Source: Rhexocercosporidium sp. MPI-PUGE-AT-0058 (taxonomy: Eukaryota; Ascomycota; Leotiomycetes; Helotiales). Taken from it: a stretch of DNA of 64,000 nucleotides. The notes under the pieces were generated by a model. It was not told the origin of the DNA. It saw only the letters and a program-made list of their open reading frames with translations, and did not search any database. Shown piece by piece: positions 37,242-47,546 of this stretch. The stretch's first letter is position 1. Each line of letters begins with the position of its first letter. The position numbers and the translations under genes were made by a program. The DNA lies in NCBI GenBank assembly GCA_020746875.1, contig JAGTJL010000010.1, forward strand, positions 2,294,001 through 2,358,000, given 5' to 3'.

Positions 37242-38015
37242 ATGGGTTTATTTTCATCAAACGAGAAACCTCCCCCGCCTTCGTACGAAACTGCGACTTC
37301 TCAGATTGGACTCGCAGTACAAGAACCAAACCCAACGGTCAGAAGATCACCATCTCCAGCTCGTCCTCCTCCACAATTCAATCCCCAGTTTCGCTTTCCC
37401 CAAGCATTCGGGCTATACAGTGCCGGATCATTCTCAGGCGATTTGTACATAGCTCAAGGGAAAGACGACCCAAACCCGCTCTACTATGTCAGCACCCATG
37501 GCGGTATGTCGTCACAGCCATCAGTCATCTTGCACTCCACCCGCGATCCAAATTCTCCGCCACATGCGACAGCAGACTTCCATTCCTTCTCTAGTTCGAT
37601 CGATCTCACCCTATTCGTCGGTATCCCACCTGGATCGAGCCCTCAAACATGCGTAATGGAATCCACAGGCATGATGTCCTCGTCACGAATATTCCAAGCA
37701 CCCATCCCCTCAACAGGTCTACTAGAAACTTTCGAGTGGAAAGGGAGTTCCGGTGCTGAAGTGCAAATGCTTGACGGGAGAAGTCATGGCAAGAAGTGTG
37801 TGAGGGTTTCGACGGGGCAAGTGGTTGCTGTATTTACACATCCGACAATGAGTTTTGATAAGCGAGGGAAGATGGCTTTCCTTGGGGATAGAGCGAACCT
37901 GGGAGAAGCGTTTGAAGTGCTAGCTGTTACAGGCGTGGTTGCGGTTTTAGAGAAGGAGAGGAGAGCGAAGCAGAGTAGGAATAACCGAGGGGTGAACAAT
38001 ATGAACGGGATATGA
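37242..38015 (+). CDS. Uncharacterised fungal protein with PPxY motif
   Basis: Single exon, 257 residues. The first 45 residues are Pro/Ser-rich and include PPPPSYE, a PY-type ligand for WW domains such as those of Nedd4/Rsp5 ubiquitin ligases. From about residue 48 there is a compact, beta-rich domain ('GLYSAGSFSGDLYIAQG', 'LYYVSTHGG', 'SIDLTLFVGIP', 'EWKGSSGAEVQMLDG', 'KMAFLGDRANLGEAFEVLAV'). The last 25 residues are basic. The strand pattern vaguely recalls Tubby/LURP-one-like barrels, but I see no decisive motif. No signal peptide or membrane segment, so probably cytosolic. The overlapping 149-codon frame at 37145 is a shadow. Confidence is for the gene, not a function. Confidence 0.75.
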   Translation: MGLFSSNEKPPPPSYETATSQIGLAVQEPNPTVRRSPSPARPPPQFNPQFRFPQAFGLYSAGSFSGDLYIAQGKDDPNPLYYVSTHGGMSSQPSVILHSTRDPNSPPHATADFHSFSSSIDLTLFVGIPPGSSPQTCVMESTGMMSSSRIFQAPIPSTGLLETFEWKGSSGAEVQMLDGRSHGKKCVRVSTGQVVAVFTHPTMSFDKRGKMAFLGDRANLGEAFEVLAVTGVVAVLEKERRAKQSRNNRGVNNMNGI

Positions 38016-38697
38016 TGGGGCGATGGGTGTATTAATTTTACTGTAAATACAATACTATGCTTCTTAAGCGAATATTTGAAACGTAATTTACTGTTCCACT
38101 TCTCGCCTTCACCGGTTCCTTAGTGCTAGTCGTTCTGTCACAGCAAGCCACCGAGCTATTCAGTGCATCACCAGGTTCTCAAGGCGTCCGCTCAAACAGC
38201 GAGAGGATGCCAAAATTTGTCATGTCTGTGCTGTGGGCCAAGCTTGACCTGTGCCGTTCCTTTTTGGCCTTACTTTAAATTCCAAGGTCGCCTTACGCAG
38301 TGATTCCGCGTCGAGAAAAATCGGTGTGAACCTTTATTTACATGCAGAACTATTATGAGGTCTTTGTCCTCACGGATCCCCGTATTTGCTAGAGAAGTGC
38401 TCAAATTTTCGAAGGGGCTTCAAACACGGGTAGACATATACATGGTTCATTGGTGCTCTTGTGTCAAGCCCAATCTAAAATACTAAGTGTGGTTGATACA
38501 CTGTGAGAACACTTTTATGTTACAAATGAGAAGTCGCGTTTGGTTCCTTTTCCTACAGAGATTAAGACTCCATTTCCATTGAAAAGAGAATCGATCAGAG
38601 ACTTAACAAAGCTAAGACCACCTATTTGCAAATGCACCTCATCATACTTCCTAGAGCTCTCAATCCCGTCCAACTTTGCAGAGGGGACGACATGTGA
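38016..38697. other. convergent intergenic interval
   Basis: About 0.7 kb between two convergent genes. No repeat, RNA or coding signal seen. Confidence 0.45.
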
Positions 38698-40854
38698 TCA
38701 ATGCAACGCTCCTGGTGGCACAGCCGTTCTGTCCCCAAACCCATCAAGATGATATAGAGGCTCAAGCTTCGCCCGTCCTTGGAACAGCACGTAACGTTTG
38801 AAAGCCCATGGAAGCCACGTACCACCATAATACGCAGCGTGGCGACGAGTTGGGACGCCAAAGATAAAGTCAAGTTCTTCGAGTGTACGTTGTCTGAGAG
38901 GAGGTTAGTATATAAAAATACCTCGGCATGGAAAAACGGCTTACTTGGTTTCGGGAAGCAAGAAAAAGATGAGGATAAATGCGACCATGTTCAAACCGGC
39001 GTAAAACCCGAAAGCTAGAAAGATGGTCAGAAAGAGGCGAAAGGGATTGTTCCAGATTCACTAACCACCAGTAGGAGTGAAAGCCGCCAAGAGGGAAGGG
39101 AACGTCAATCCAAGAATACTCGAGAGAGCATTATTCACAAAGATACAAGATGCAGCTCCGATTTCTCGATGCGAGAGAGGAAAGCACTCGGCAGCATAGA
39201 CGTTCGGTACTGGGCCAATACCTGCGGATGCAATGTCAGAAACAACTAGTTTCAATTGGACAGAAGGACATTACCGGGAGAGTAAAACGCTGTGAATAAA
39301 TAAACGAAGAAGGCAATTAGTGGCAACCTTGCATCGAGACCTTCAGGTAGCAAGAAGCAACATCCTCCAGCCACCAGGCACCAAGCCATATTCGGGAACG
39401 TGAAAAGCAGGAGATTCCGACGGCCATACGTATCGATCGTCCAAATTGCAGGCCAAGCAAAGACAAAGTTCACCAAACCAAACCCGAAAGAAGCAAGGAG
39501 TGTCTGGGTGTTGTTGTATCCAGCTTCGGCAAAAATCGTCGATGAGTAAAATGCCATGATGTTGATCCCGGAGAATTGCTGAGCAACCATTACGATAGCG
39601 CCTCCCATCGTCGCCCGGCGAATTCTAGGGATTGTGAGTAGTTCGGTAAACCGGGTGATGAATGATGATCCTCCGAAAACTTCTTCCTCGACAATGAACT
39701 GGTTATATGCATAGTACTAGAGTTTTGTTAGATAGAGCAGAATTTGGAATTAGTGTTCGACTACTCACCAAGTCTCTCGCTGCCATCACTTCCGTGTTTC
39801 GGAGGCGACAGAAGGACTCAAATGACTCCTTGATGCGATACTTCTTCAACAACCATCTTGGGGACTCTACGTAGGATATTAATTACTTGGTAATATCACA
39901 GTGTACAGGGGGAAACTTACCTGGACAGAACCAGATTAGAATGATGATAGGAACAGCTGGAGCAAAAGCTGCACCCAATTGATATCTCCAGGCCAGAGGA
40001 CCGATTTTGTGGAAGATCAAATTAGACGAGAACCCAACAAGAATACCGAACGCAACGCAGAGTTGGAAAGTCATCACTAATCCTCCGCGAATGGTAGCAG
40101 GAACGACTTCAGAAGTCATAATGGGAATGGTGGTAATTTTGATGCCCATTCCAATTCCCATAATTAGGCGGCAAAGCAAAATTTCCCACCAGTTCTGCGT
40201 GAAGGCTTGACCAAGAACCGGGAAGATGCAGAAGAGTCCAGTGAAGAAAATAACACCGCGTCGACCCCACATGTTGTTGAGGGGATCAGCGAGCCATGCT
40301 GCAAAGAGACCAGAAATCGATGGTGCAGCATTGATAGCTCCGACAAGCCAAGTGTTGTGCTCAATTCCGAACTCTTTCGGGAATGAGAGGTTGGCACCGT
40401 TTGCACCAGTGTTGTCCCATCCTTGGACCGCAGATCCAAGAGAGCAGAGGGCAATAGTGTAGTACAAGTCTTTCGGCAAGTGGAATTTATGTGTGATCTC
40501 CCGTCGCAGGTGTCGCTTGTCTTCGGCGTCGAGTTCCTCGATGTTGTCATAGTCATCTGGATTCTGAGCGACGAGAGCACCTTTTTGAAAGACTGAGAGC
40601 TTGTCCGTGAGACCATAGGCTTCGCAGAAAGTTGCTACATTTGCAAAGAGTTCTTGTTTGGAGATGCCGGCCAGGGGATTGATGATTCTAGGGAACAGTT
40701 AGTCTCAAGTAACAGCATGGGGCAGCAAGGTCACATACTTTGCATTGACATTCTGAGTGAACGTGACAATGTGGTGGTCCTTGGTTTGATCTTCGACATG
40801 TTCAGAGAAGTTCTTGTCCTTGTGAAAAGATGAATCAAAACCAGAGGGCGACAT
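38698..40854 (-). CDS. MFS sugar transporter
   Basis: Exons 40739-40854, 39921-40687, 39769-39866, 39275-39716, 39066-39221, 38945-39014, 38698-38893; 614 residues, seven exons, introns 51-54 nt. Twelve membrane helices are expected. Sugar-porter signatures: 'GWDNTGANGANLSFP' in helix 1, 'DPLNNMWGRRGVIF' loop, 'PESPRW' after helix 6, 'QQFSGINIMAFYSS' in helix 7, 'DTYGRRNLL' loop, and 'LPETKQRTLEELD' at the end of helix 12. The N-terminal cytosolic tail is long (about 100 residues) and the C-terminal one about 50. It imports a hexose or related carbohydrate by proton symport; substrate not predictable. It is divergent from the transaldolase across an 875-bp promoter with repeated motifs. Confidence 0.95.
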
Positions 40855-41729
40855 GATGGATGATTGATGTGGAAGCTGTCGAGGAAAGGCATCATGGAAG
40901 GACTGAGCTCAATATATAGTTGGAAAATGGGAGGGATTCTTGAGAGACCGAGGACTTGGGAACCCAAGAACCAGAGCCCAACTCATTTGATAGACAGGGG
41001 TAAGAATGTAGCATGCCATTCCTACAATGGGTGATCCGGGGGAACGAACTTACCCCAGAATGGATCCTCCCCGGATACCAGCGCTCGTCAGCTGCTGTGG
41101 ATGTCCTGCGGGCTAGTGGGGACTCTGGGGAGGAGGCTGTTGTCCGGCAATCGTGGAGCATTCGGGAACGGACATGGAAAGGCCGGCCCAGCTGGTTGAC
41201 TGTACAGGTCACTCCAGTGTCCAAACCTGCACAGGTCAGTGAGTGTGACAAGGAGATTCAGTCATGTGCAGGGACGGCCTAGCCTCTGCGAAACCTGCAT
41301 TTCGTTGATTATGTATGAGCTAAGACTACATGAGTTAGGTGAGAATGGCCTGCACAGGGCCACACAGGGACATCCATGCTGGAGGGAAAGATGCCTGAAC
41401 AGGGCCGAAGCTCGTCGACGAAGCATTTCCCCCACCCACCTATGCTCTCGGGATTTTCCAAGCTTCGGATCGTATCAATCTGAGCAGAAGGTGGGGTTGC
41501 GCCAACTCGCCATTGAGAGAGGACCCCGCACTAGAGAACTACCCCGCTGTGCCCTGTGTGTGGCAGTCAAGAGTCATGAAATGTCCCTGCACAGGGTGGT
41601 TATGACTAAGAAGGGAGATTCGGGAGTATATGATATAAAAGTACAAGAGACAATGGATGTGAAGCTTCAGCAAAGCATTCGAATTCATCAAACTAGTGAT
41701 ATCAGCCAGAAACACGAACTCTAGCCAAA
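40855..41729. promoter_or_regulatory. Bidirectional promoter with repeated CCTGCACAGG motif
   Basis: Divergent control region of the sugar transporter (left) and transaldolase (right). The 10-mer CCTGCACAGG occurs exactly at 41226-41235, 41349-41358 and 41586-41595. One-mismatch relatives are at 41263-41272 (reverse, CATGTGCAGG) and 41394-41403 (CCTGAACAGG). TATA-like boxes lie about 60 bp before the transporter ATG (ATATATAG, 40912-40919) and about 95 bp before the transaldolase ATG (GATATAAAAG). CTGGGG at about 41126-41131 fits the CreA consensus SYGGRG, which suggests possible glucose repression. Function of the 10-mer is inferred from repetition only. Confidence 0.6.
41226..41595. repeat. 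Dispersed 10-bp motif cluster (three exact, two near copies)
   Basis: Five copies in 370 bp of the shared promoter, spaced 28 to about 180 bp apart. The motif is an imperfect palindrome (CCTG-CA-CAGG). Confidence 0.7.
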
Positions 41730-43034
41730 ATGGGAAGCCTTGAAAATGTCAGTTGGCTCGAGAAGCTTGAGGAACAAAGTATGTTTTCAATCATACAAGA
41801 AAGCTGCTCAAATCTCGGTATCTAATCTGGCAATAGTGAACGTTGATGTTGATTCCATGGACCCGACATTCGCGAAGAGCCTTCCATTCAAGCCGCACAA
41901 CCAAACGAGCAACCAGCTTCTTGTCAACGAACAGATGTCTATCCCCGAGAACAAAGAAATGTTCCTACAAGCCGTGAAGGAATACAAGGACCAAGGCTGG
42001 TCAGCTGTTTTGGACAGAATCGTAATTAACACTCCTCTTAATTTACGGAAGATTGACTGAGATCTTGTGCCGCAGAGTGTCCTAATCTGTGCGAAGAATA
42101 TCGAAAACATCCAAGGTCGTGTCCTCCTCCAAACTTCTCCATTCCACGCATACGATACAGACAAAGTAGTAGATCATGCTCGAAACTATGCTCGTGAGTT
42201 CGAGAAAGTCGGGATTTCCAAGGATCGATTCTGCATCAAGATTCCAGCAACTGGACCTGCCATGAATGCTGGTCCGATTCTTCTCAAAGAGGGCATCCGA
42301 ACATTAGGAACATCGCTCTTCAGCTTGTCCCAAGCCATTGCTGCTAGTCAAGCGGGATGTTTATATATCAGCCCCTACTACAACGGTGTGTCGGTACCTC
42401 CAAGTGACTATAGATAATGCTGATGTTCGATAGAGGTCAGAGCACATGCTGAAGCAAAGCTGTGGCCAGATGTCGAGGATCCCGCTCTCGACCACACCAT
42501 GTCTGCTCGAATGGTGCAGATGCTCGAGACTTACAAGCGCCTTTACAAGGAGACTGGAAAGGAGCAGCCGATGGTAAAATCTGCGAGGTAATGAACCCAA
42601 CACAAGGCGTGTATTGTGCTCATTGGGAGACTAGCTTCATCTCCCCCAAAGAAGCAATGGCAGCCGGAGAAATGGGTTGTCATCATGCAACAATCTCTGC
42701 GGATGTCCTGTCTCAGCTGGCGGCGCTTCCGTACGATGGAACCAAGCAGCCTGGAGAAGGAGTACCGAAATCCACACACCCATACAAGACTGCTGGACCA
42801 ACTCCAGCCCGTCTGGCGAAGCTCTTGACCGTGGACCCACTCGCTCCAGCAAACTGGGACGGAAAGCTCGCCAGCACCGATATCGATTATTTGGCCAACA
42901 ATGGTGCTGAGTTGGAGAAATCCATCGAGGCAGATCCAGCTACCAAAACAAGATTGTTTGAGGCTCTCGAGTTGTTCAAGGGTGGCGAGTTGAGAAGCAA
43001 GAAAGCCATCGAGGAAGCTATGAAAGTCGTATGA
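41730..43034 (+). CDS. Transaldolase-family protein
   Basis: Exons 41730-41778, 41837-42021, 42076-42385, 42434-42587, 42635-43034; 365 residues. The sequence forms a class I aldolase (beta/alpha)8 barrel of the transaldolase type. The Schiff-base Lys133 is in 'RFCIKIPATGP', after 'GRVLLQTSPF' and before 'GTSLFSLSQAIAASQAG' and 'YISPYYNEVRAHAE'. The last 100 residues add a helical tail ('PTPARLAKLLTVDPL', 'KLASTDIDYLANNG'). Transaldolases move dihydroxyacetone units between sugar phosphates in the pentose phosphate pathway. This is a divergent fungal branch, so classical activity is likely but not certain. Divergent arrangement with a sugar transporter supports a role in sugar catabolism. It converges on the bHLH gene with an 86-bp gap. 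Confidence 0.92.
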
Positions 43035-43120
43035 TGGAGGCTGGAGCCGTCTCTAGTCGCAAAATTCCCTTAGTAAAGGATAGAGAATACAAATGGATAT
43101 TGCTGGGTGGTAATTGGTGT

Positions 43121-44102
43121 CTATGCTGAGAACCCAAAGTGAGAAGTGTCACCCGAAAGGTAGTTTAGCTCTGGTAAGGGCATGGGAAAATCTAGGAATA
43201 AACTGTGATCCATATTCAAATCTCCAACATCATTCGCAGCAGACAGAATCCCGTGGTTGGAGTCTAGAGGGGGGCCGTACAGATTGTCTACAAAAGTGAA
43301 AGGATCTTCGCTCAGGGTATCAGGGTGGTGGAATCGCGCCGAGCCTGACGCTGGAGTACTGTCAAGCAAATTCGGTACTGGTAATGTATTGATAGAGCGG
43401 GTAGCTGCCTCGAGGGGTTGATGTCCATCTCCAACAAACGTTTGAGGGAACCTATCTGTGTGGACAATTGAAAAGTTTGGAGCCTCTATTATAGGCAAAG
43501 GGTTTGGCATCGGATCCCGTCTATCCTCTATCCGAGGTTGACTGTGGCTGTGGTCCTCATCGCCAGCATCTACTTGCGAGTTGTCTCCGAAGCCACCAGG
43601 AAAAGTTCCAAAAACTTCACGATCGACTTTCATAAGAGATAACATTGCTTCGCCGATAGGTTTTGGTTCGCGAGGGCTGCTTTCGATTCCAGGGAACCGC
43701 TCCCGCCAGCGATTGACTTCTGCAATGAGCTCCAAATTCTCGGCAAGTATGGTCTGTACCTCACTCGCGGCTGCAAGACACATTGTACGCTGGACCTGCA
43801 GGTGTTCTATGCTTTCGTGGACGATGATGGATTTGGATAACCGTCGAGAATTTGCAAGTGCTGGTATAAGACGTGCTAGGTCCTGCTTGATCATCAGCTA
43901 GGGCGGGTTGGGAGATTGGCAAGATTTGATATACCAGAAAACGGTCATTCAACGCTTCTCTTCTTTGCTTCTCGATGACACGATGATTAGCCCTTTCATC
44001 AGCCGTGAAGGCGCGAACACGTTTCTTCGCTCTCTTCTTATTCGAGGGACCATCTACGTGGTCTGGAGGACTTGCTGATGGAGTTTCTGATGCTGCAGTC
44101 AT
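43121..44102 (-). CDS. bHLH transcription factor
   Basis: Two exons (43935-44102, 43121-43882) separated by a 52-nt intron inside the HLH; 309 residues. A basic nuclear-localisation-like stretch 'NKKRAKKRVR' (21-30) precedes the basic region. His40, Glu44 and Arg48 in 'NHRVIEKQRRE' fit the class that contacts CACGTG-type E-boxes. Helix 1 ends 'NDRFLDLARLIP', and helix 2 is 'SKSIIVHESIEHLQ', followed by a short coiled-coil-like segment to about residue 110. The rest is acidic/Ser/Pro-rich with many Asp and Leu near the C-terminus, compatible with an activation domain. Nuclear regulator; targets unknown. Its position next to the transaldolase/transporter pair makes it a plausible but unproven local regulator. 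Confidence 0.92.
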
Positions 44103-44594
44103 GTTTTCGTGAATGTCAGAGTGGAAGTTGGGAATCTGTCTCGAAACCTTGACAGCATTTGGAAATCTGAAGGTGTTGGGGACGCGGCACAGAAGGATGG
44201 GGGTGTTAGGCTAACGGCGATCAGGCCCATGGGTTCAAGCAGCCAAGGTTCTCATGAAGCTGGGGCAGTGGGGGAACCCCGCACTTGCCTGACGGGCAAC
44301 CACTGCACCTGATTACAGGCAAGGGATCAGGGGAATTCATTGATAGGTAATCTTGTGGGGCTTTCATGTATGCACGCGCGCGGAGATGGCGACGGAAGAA
44401 TTTGTTTGGCTGCAAGGGGATGTTTGATTATTTGCCGCGGCGTAGAATCCATTTGAACTGTCCTGTATTTAGGCGAGGGAACGAGTTGCAACCATTCTGG
44501 TACATATGCGACTCGACTGACTTGTAGGTATTAAGAATTTAATAATGACCGAAGTCTAGAAACCGCCTTCGAGTAGTCATGGACAGGTCCACTC
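44103..44594. other. non-coding interval
   Basis: Promoter of the bHLH gene and 3' flank of the F-box-like gene. Nothing specific recognised. Confidence 0.4.
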
Positions 44595-45702
44595 CTATGC
44601 TTTCCAATTGCTCTCAATAACCTTCTTCATCTGCGCGATCATCTTGACATGCCGTGGCAAAGGCTTGTACTTATCATCCTCCTCTCGATGTTCGAATCCG
44701 AATGTGAAATCGAAGCTCTGTACGGTCGTCAATGTTGATAGAGAGTTGCACACTCCACTATCCAAGAACATCTCCGTGGCCCTCTCATTGGCTACCTCCA
44801 TTAGCTTATCTATTTTCTCTTCTACCTCGTCAGCCTCATCGTCACTTTCGTCTAGCATCTCTTGCATCATCAGATTTGAATTCGCCATCACTTCGACCTC
44901 CAACGATATCTCCAGACTGGCGAGCTTGGAATTCCCAACCACCTTGACAAAATCCTTCATGATCGAAGAAGATCGGACGACGTTTTGGAATTCCTCAACA
45001 TCGTCCTTCCGAATAACATGTGTATCATCGTCGATCCATAGCTCGATATTCTGGGTATGTTCAAAGTCAAAGTTCGCATCGAAGAGGACCTTTTGAAACC
45101 GGGCGAACACATGTGGCTCCAGCAAGCCACCCTCTAATTCGGGACTGTCATAGACAACCGTACCATTGACATTGCTGCCAAACCCCCGCAGAGGGTTGTG
45201 CCTCCATACGGCCTGATGAGCAGCTCCAAACTTCAGGTCCTGTGGATCTTCGCTCAAGCAGAAAATATCTCCAGGCTCGATAACGAGAATTGCCTCCTCG
45301 TAGAACATAGAAATGGCCTCAGTGTAGATCTGCTTGTTTGTTCGGAGAATCGCTGGGTGCTTCTTGTATGCCTCGTAGTCTTCTGCCGTGAACATGTTTC
45401 CTTCTGCTGCTGTAACGTGTTCTCCCCCCTCACCCATGTCCGCATCCGATTCCGAATCGTTTTCGTCGTCTTCAATCGGCTCATATATCTCTTCGTCTTC
45501 CGACCAATCGTCTTGGAAAGCATCGCCAGGAGTTATTGATACCATGCTTGTGGGGGTCGGGATAAGGAGGTAGCGATATATATGAAGGCGGATCTCTGAC
45601 TGGTTAGCAGTGGACTTTGAATTCCGGGCAAAATTTACCCCTTGGGATACGGAGAAGATGGCATGTTGAATCTGCAGCGGAATAATATTCGATTCCCTCC
45701 AT
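44595..45702 (-). CDS. F-box-like (fungal LPxEIR-type) protein
   Basis: Two exons, 45639-45702 and 44595-45595, with a 43-nt intron (branch GCTAAC, acceptor GTCAG); 354 residues. Joining them creates 'LLRIPREIRLHIYRYLLIP' at about residues 16-34. This is the N-terminal F-box-like motif common in fungal proteins of unknown function, followed further on by 'HPAILRTNKQIYTEAISMFYEEA'. An acidic Glu/Asp segment lies between (about 45-85). The rest is helical and acidic without a known domain. Such proteins may be substrate adaptors of ubiquitin ligases, which is inference. Starting at 45545 would lose the motif, so the upstream exon is preferred. Confidence 0.78.
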
Positions 45703-46497
45703 GTTGAGTTTTGGAACTGTGTGTGTGTGAGGGGCTCCTGCGCGGAAGATAAAAAAAACCTACTCGACCGCGTTTTTCCTCACCACGTGATGCCCCTCAG
45801 CGGGGTTGTTTGTTTCCTTACCTAAGCGAGCCCCCCGTATCAACAGGGGGTGTTAACGTTCCGTGCGCAGGCCCCTTAAGTAGGCGAAAACACACCAAAA
45901 GTCACTCTCTTTATAGCTTTATATGCGATTCAAGACATTTTATATTATTTTAATGTTCTAACACAATTAACTGTATATGTTTATTGCACCCGGGTGGCTT
46001 AACGGAAGAGACCAGGGGTTTAAACACCCGAAATAATGTCCTGGCATTCCTGGCTTATACGCACACTCTGCTCATTTTGCAATAATTCCTCACTGTATTA
46101 GAATTATTATCTCTCGCTCCAACGCGCCCCAGGCTTTGCTTGCGTCACAGTCTTGCCTAAACGCGGACAACTTGATGCCGGATTTCGTTAGCCACTTACT
46201 CAGTCAATCATAGCAATATACCTAAATAAGGAGTTAGTGTAGATTTCGATATGGAGTTCTAGAAATCTTTATGTTTATGACACATCAACAAGATCAGATA
46301 ATTTTGGCACTTAGAATAACTAGACATTCATCCGTATCAGGGGTTTACTGGTTGCATTTTCATAAGGAAACATTTGAAACAATAGTAAGATTAGAGAAGA
46401 AGATTTATAACAGAAAGAGAGCTTTTCGACAGTTCACGATCCATTCTACCAGCATTCCAATGTATGCTACCTTGGGTCCTGATCTCATGTGCCTCAC

Positions 46498-46960
46498 TCA
46501 GTGACGAAGCAGCATGATTGTTAGAGTCAAAGTAGCGTCCATCAAAATCGGTCCAGGCGGGGGACATGGTGCAGAAATGCTGTGCTGAAACGAATAATCA
46601 CTATTGGAAATAGAGCTAGATTGTAGTGGCAGTGACTGTAGATGGCTGTAATTTTCGGTAGCTGTGTTGATTTCATCGAAATTCACTAAAGATCTACTAT
46701 CAACATATTATCATATCACAACCATTGAATACTCACGACTTGCATCAGCATGAACTTTTCAAGGTATTTCTGCATTCTGCTTCTCCGTCCCGCCTGAAAG
46801 GTACAGCGTAAATAAGGACATGACATCGGCAGATCGTGGACCTCAGCTTTATGCATTTGAGCATCAACATGCCTAATAAATGTCTTGTGGCATCCATCCA
46901 CTGGACACAGTGTTGTATGTATGTGTCTCTGTGTGTATCTGCACCAAACCCGTCAACACT
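46498..46960 (-). pseudogene. Remnant of a C2H2 zinc-finger gene
   Basis: One frame (about 46920-46716) reads 'LCPVDGCHKTFIRHVDAQMH' and continues with 'SCPYLRCTFQAG'. That is one clear C-x4-C-x12-H-x5-H-type finger and half of a second, as in fungal C2H2 regulators. Downstream, a 62-codon open frame (46498-46686) could be a following exon. I could not find splice sites that join them in frame, and no upstream start or promoter is evident. Most likely a decayed gene or fragment in AT-rich DNA. A genuine small gene with unusual introns remains possible. Confidence 0.4.
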
Positions 46961-47138
46961 GCTCCTAATAGGCTCCTTTCCGTATACTTACGTATACTTG
47001 GCAATAGCTAAGGAAGAAAGAGAGTTTATCTAGAGCCAGTTCAGATATATATACGTATCAGAGGGGATGCAAATATAATAGTTGCTTGTTCCCATTGTTG
47101 ATTGCTAAGCGAGCGACAATCCAGTATAATAGCAAATA

Positions 47139-47218
47139 ACGTCACGAATCAGCCCCAACCTTCCACCGACAATACCAGCTTAGAAACAGTTTTATAAGAG
47201 GCTGGGGTGATGTGACGG
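47139..47218. repeat. Possible 80-bp MITE-like inverted repeat flanked by TA
   Basis: Ends ACGTCACGAATCAGCCCCAA and (reverse complement) CCGTCACATCACCCCAGCC match imperfectly, and both sides are bordered by TA. Small and degenerate. Confidence 0.3.
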
Positions 47219-47546
47219 TAGTAAGACCTTGTCTGGAGTAAGTAAAGTGTTTATTTTAAGCTAGATTTTTCGTTATTTGTTTTTCGAACTCGTAACTCTT
47301 GTACACAATTAACAAGAAGATTCTGAATTCGTAGCCTTAATTCATAACTTCAAATCTAGCTCCTCCTACCAGTGTGCAATCTACCTGAAGCTACCTGATT
47401 ATTATTATTAACTAGCATTAATCCACTTCTGACATGCTCTGAAGAAAAAGCAGTTGCTTTCCACTTTTCTTCCTGGCCAAAATTGAGCGGCCCGAACAGA
47501 TCCTCATCAATCTCCTTACCAAAACTTCCCATCTCAAACCACCAAT

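Larger units (their letters stand above)
45703..47546. other. AT-rich interval with gene and repeat debris
   Basis: About 1.8 kb of AT-rich DNA. Includes a CCCCC...GGGGG inverted pair around 45829-45851, a zinc-finger remnant (46498-46960) and a possible 80-bp TA-flanked inverted repeat (47139-47218). No intact gene. Confidence 0.5.

Noticed and set aside
45985..46060. tRNA-like stretch with GGGTGG...CACCCG pairing
   Set aside because: No acceptor/anticodon/T-loop arrangement could be folded, and the T-loop GTTCRA signature is absent.
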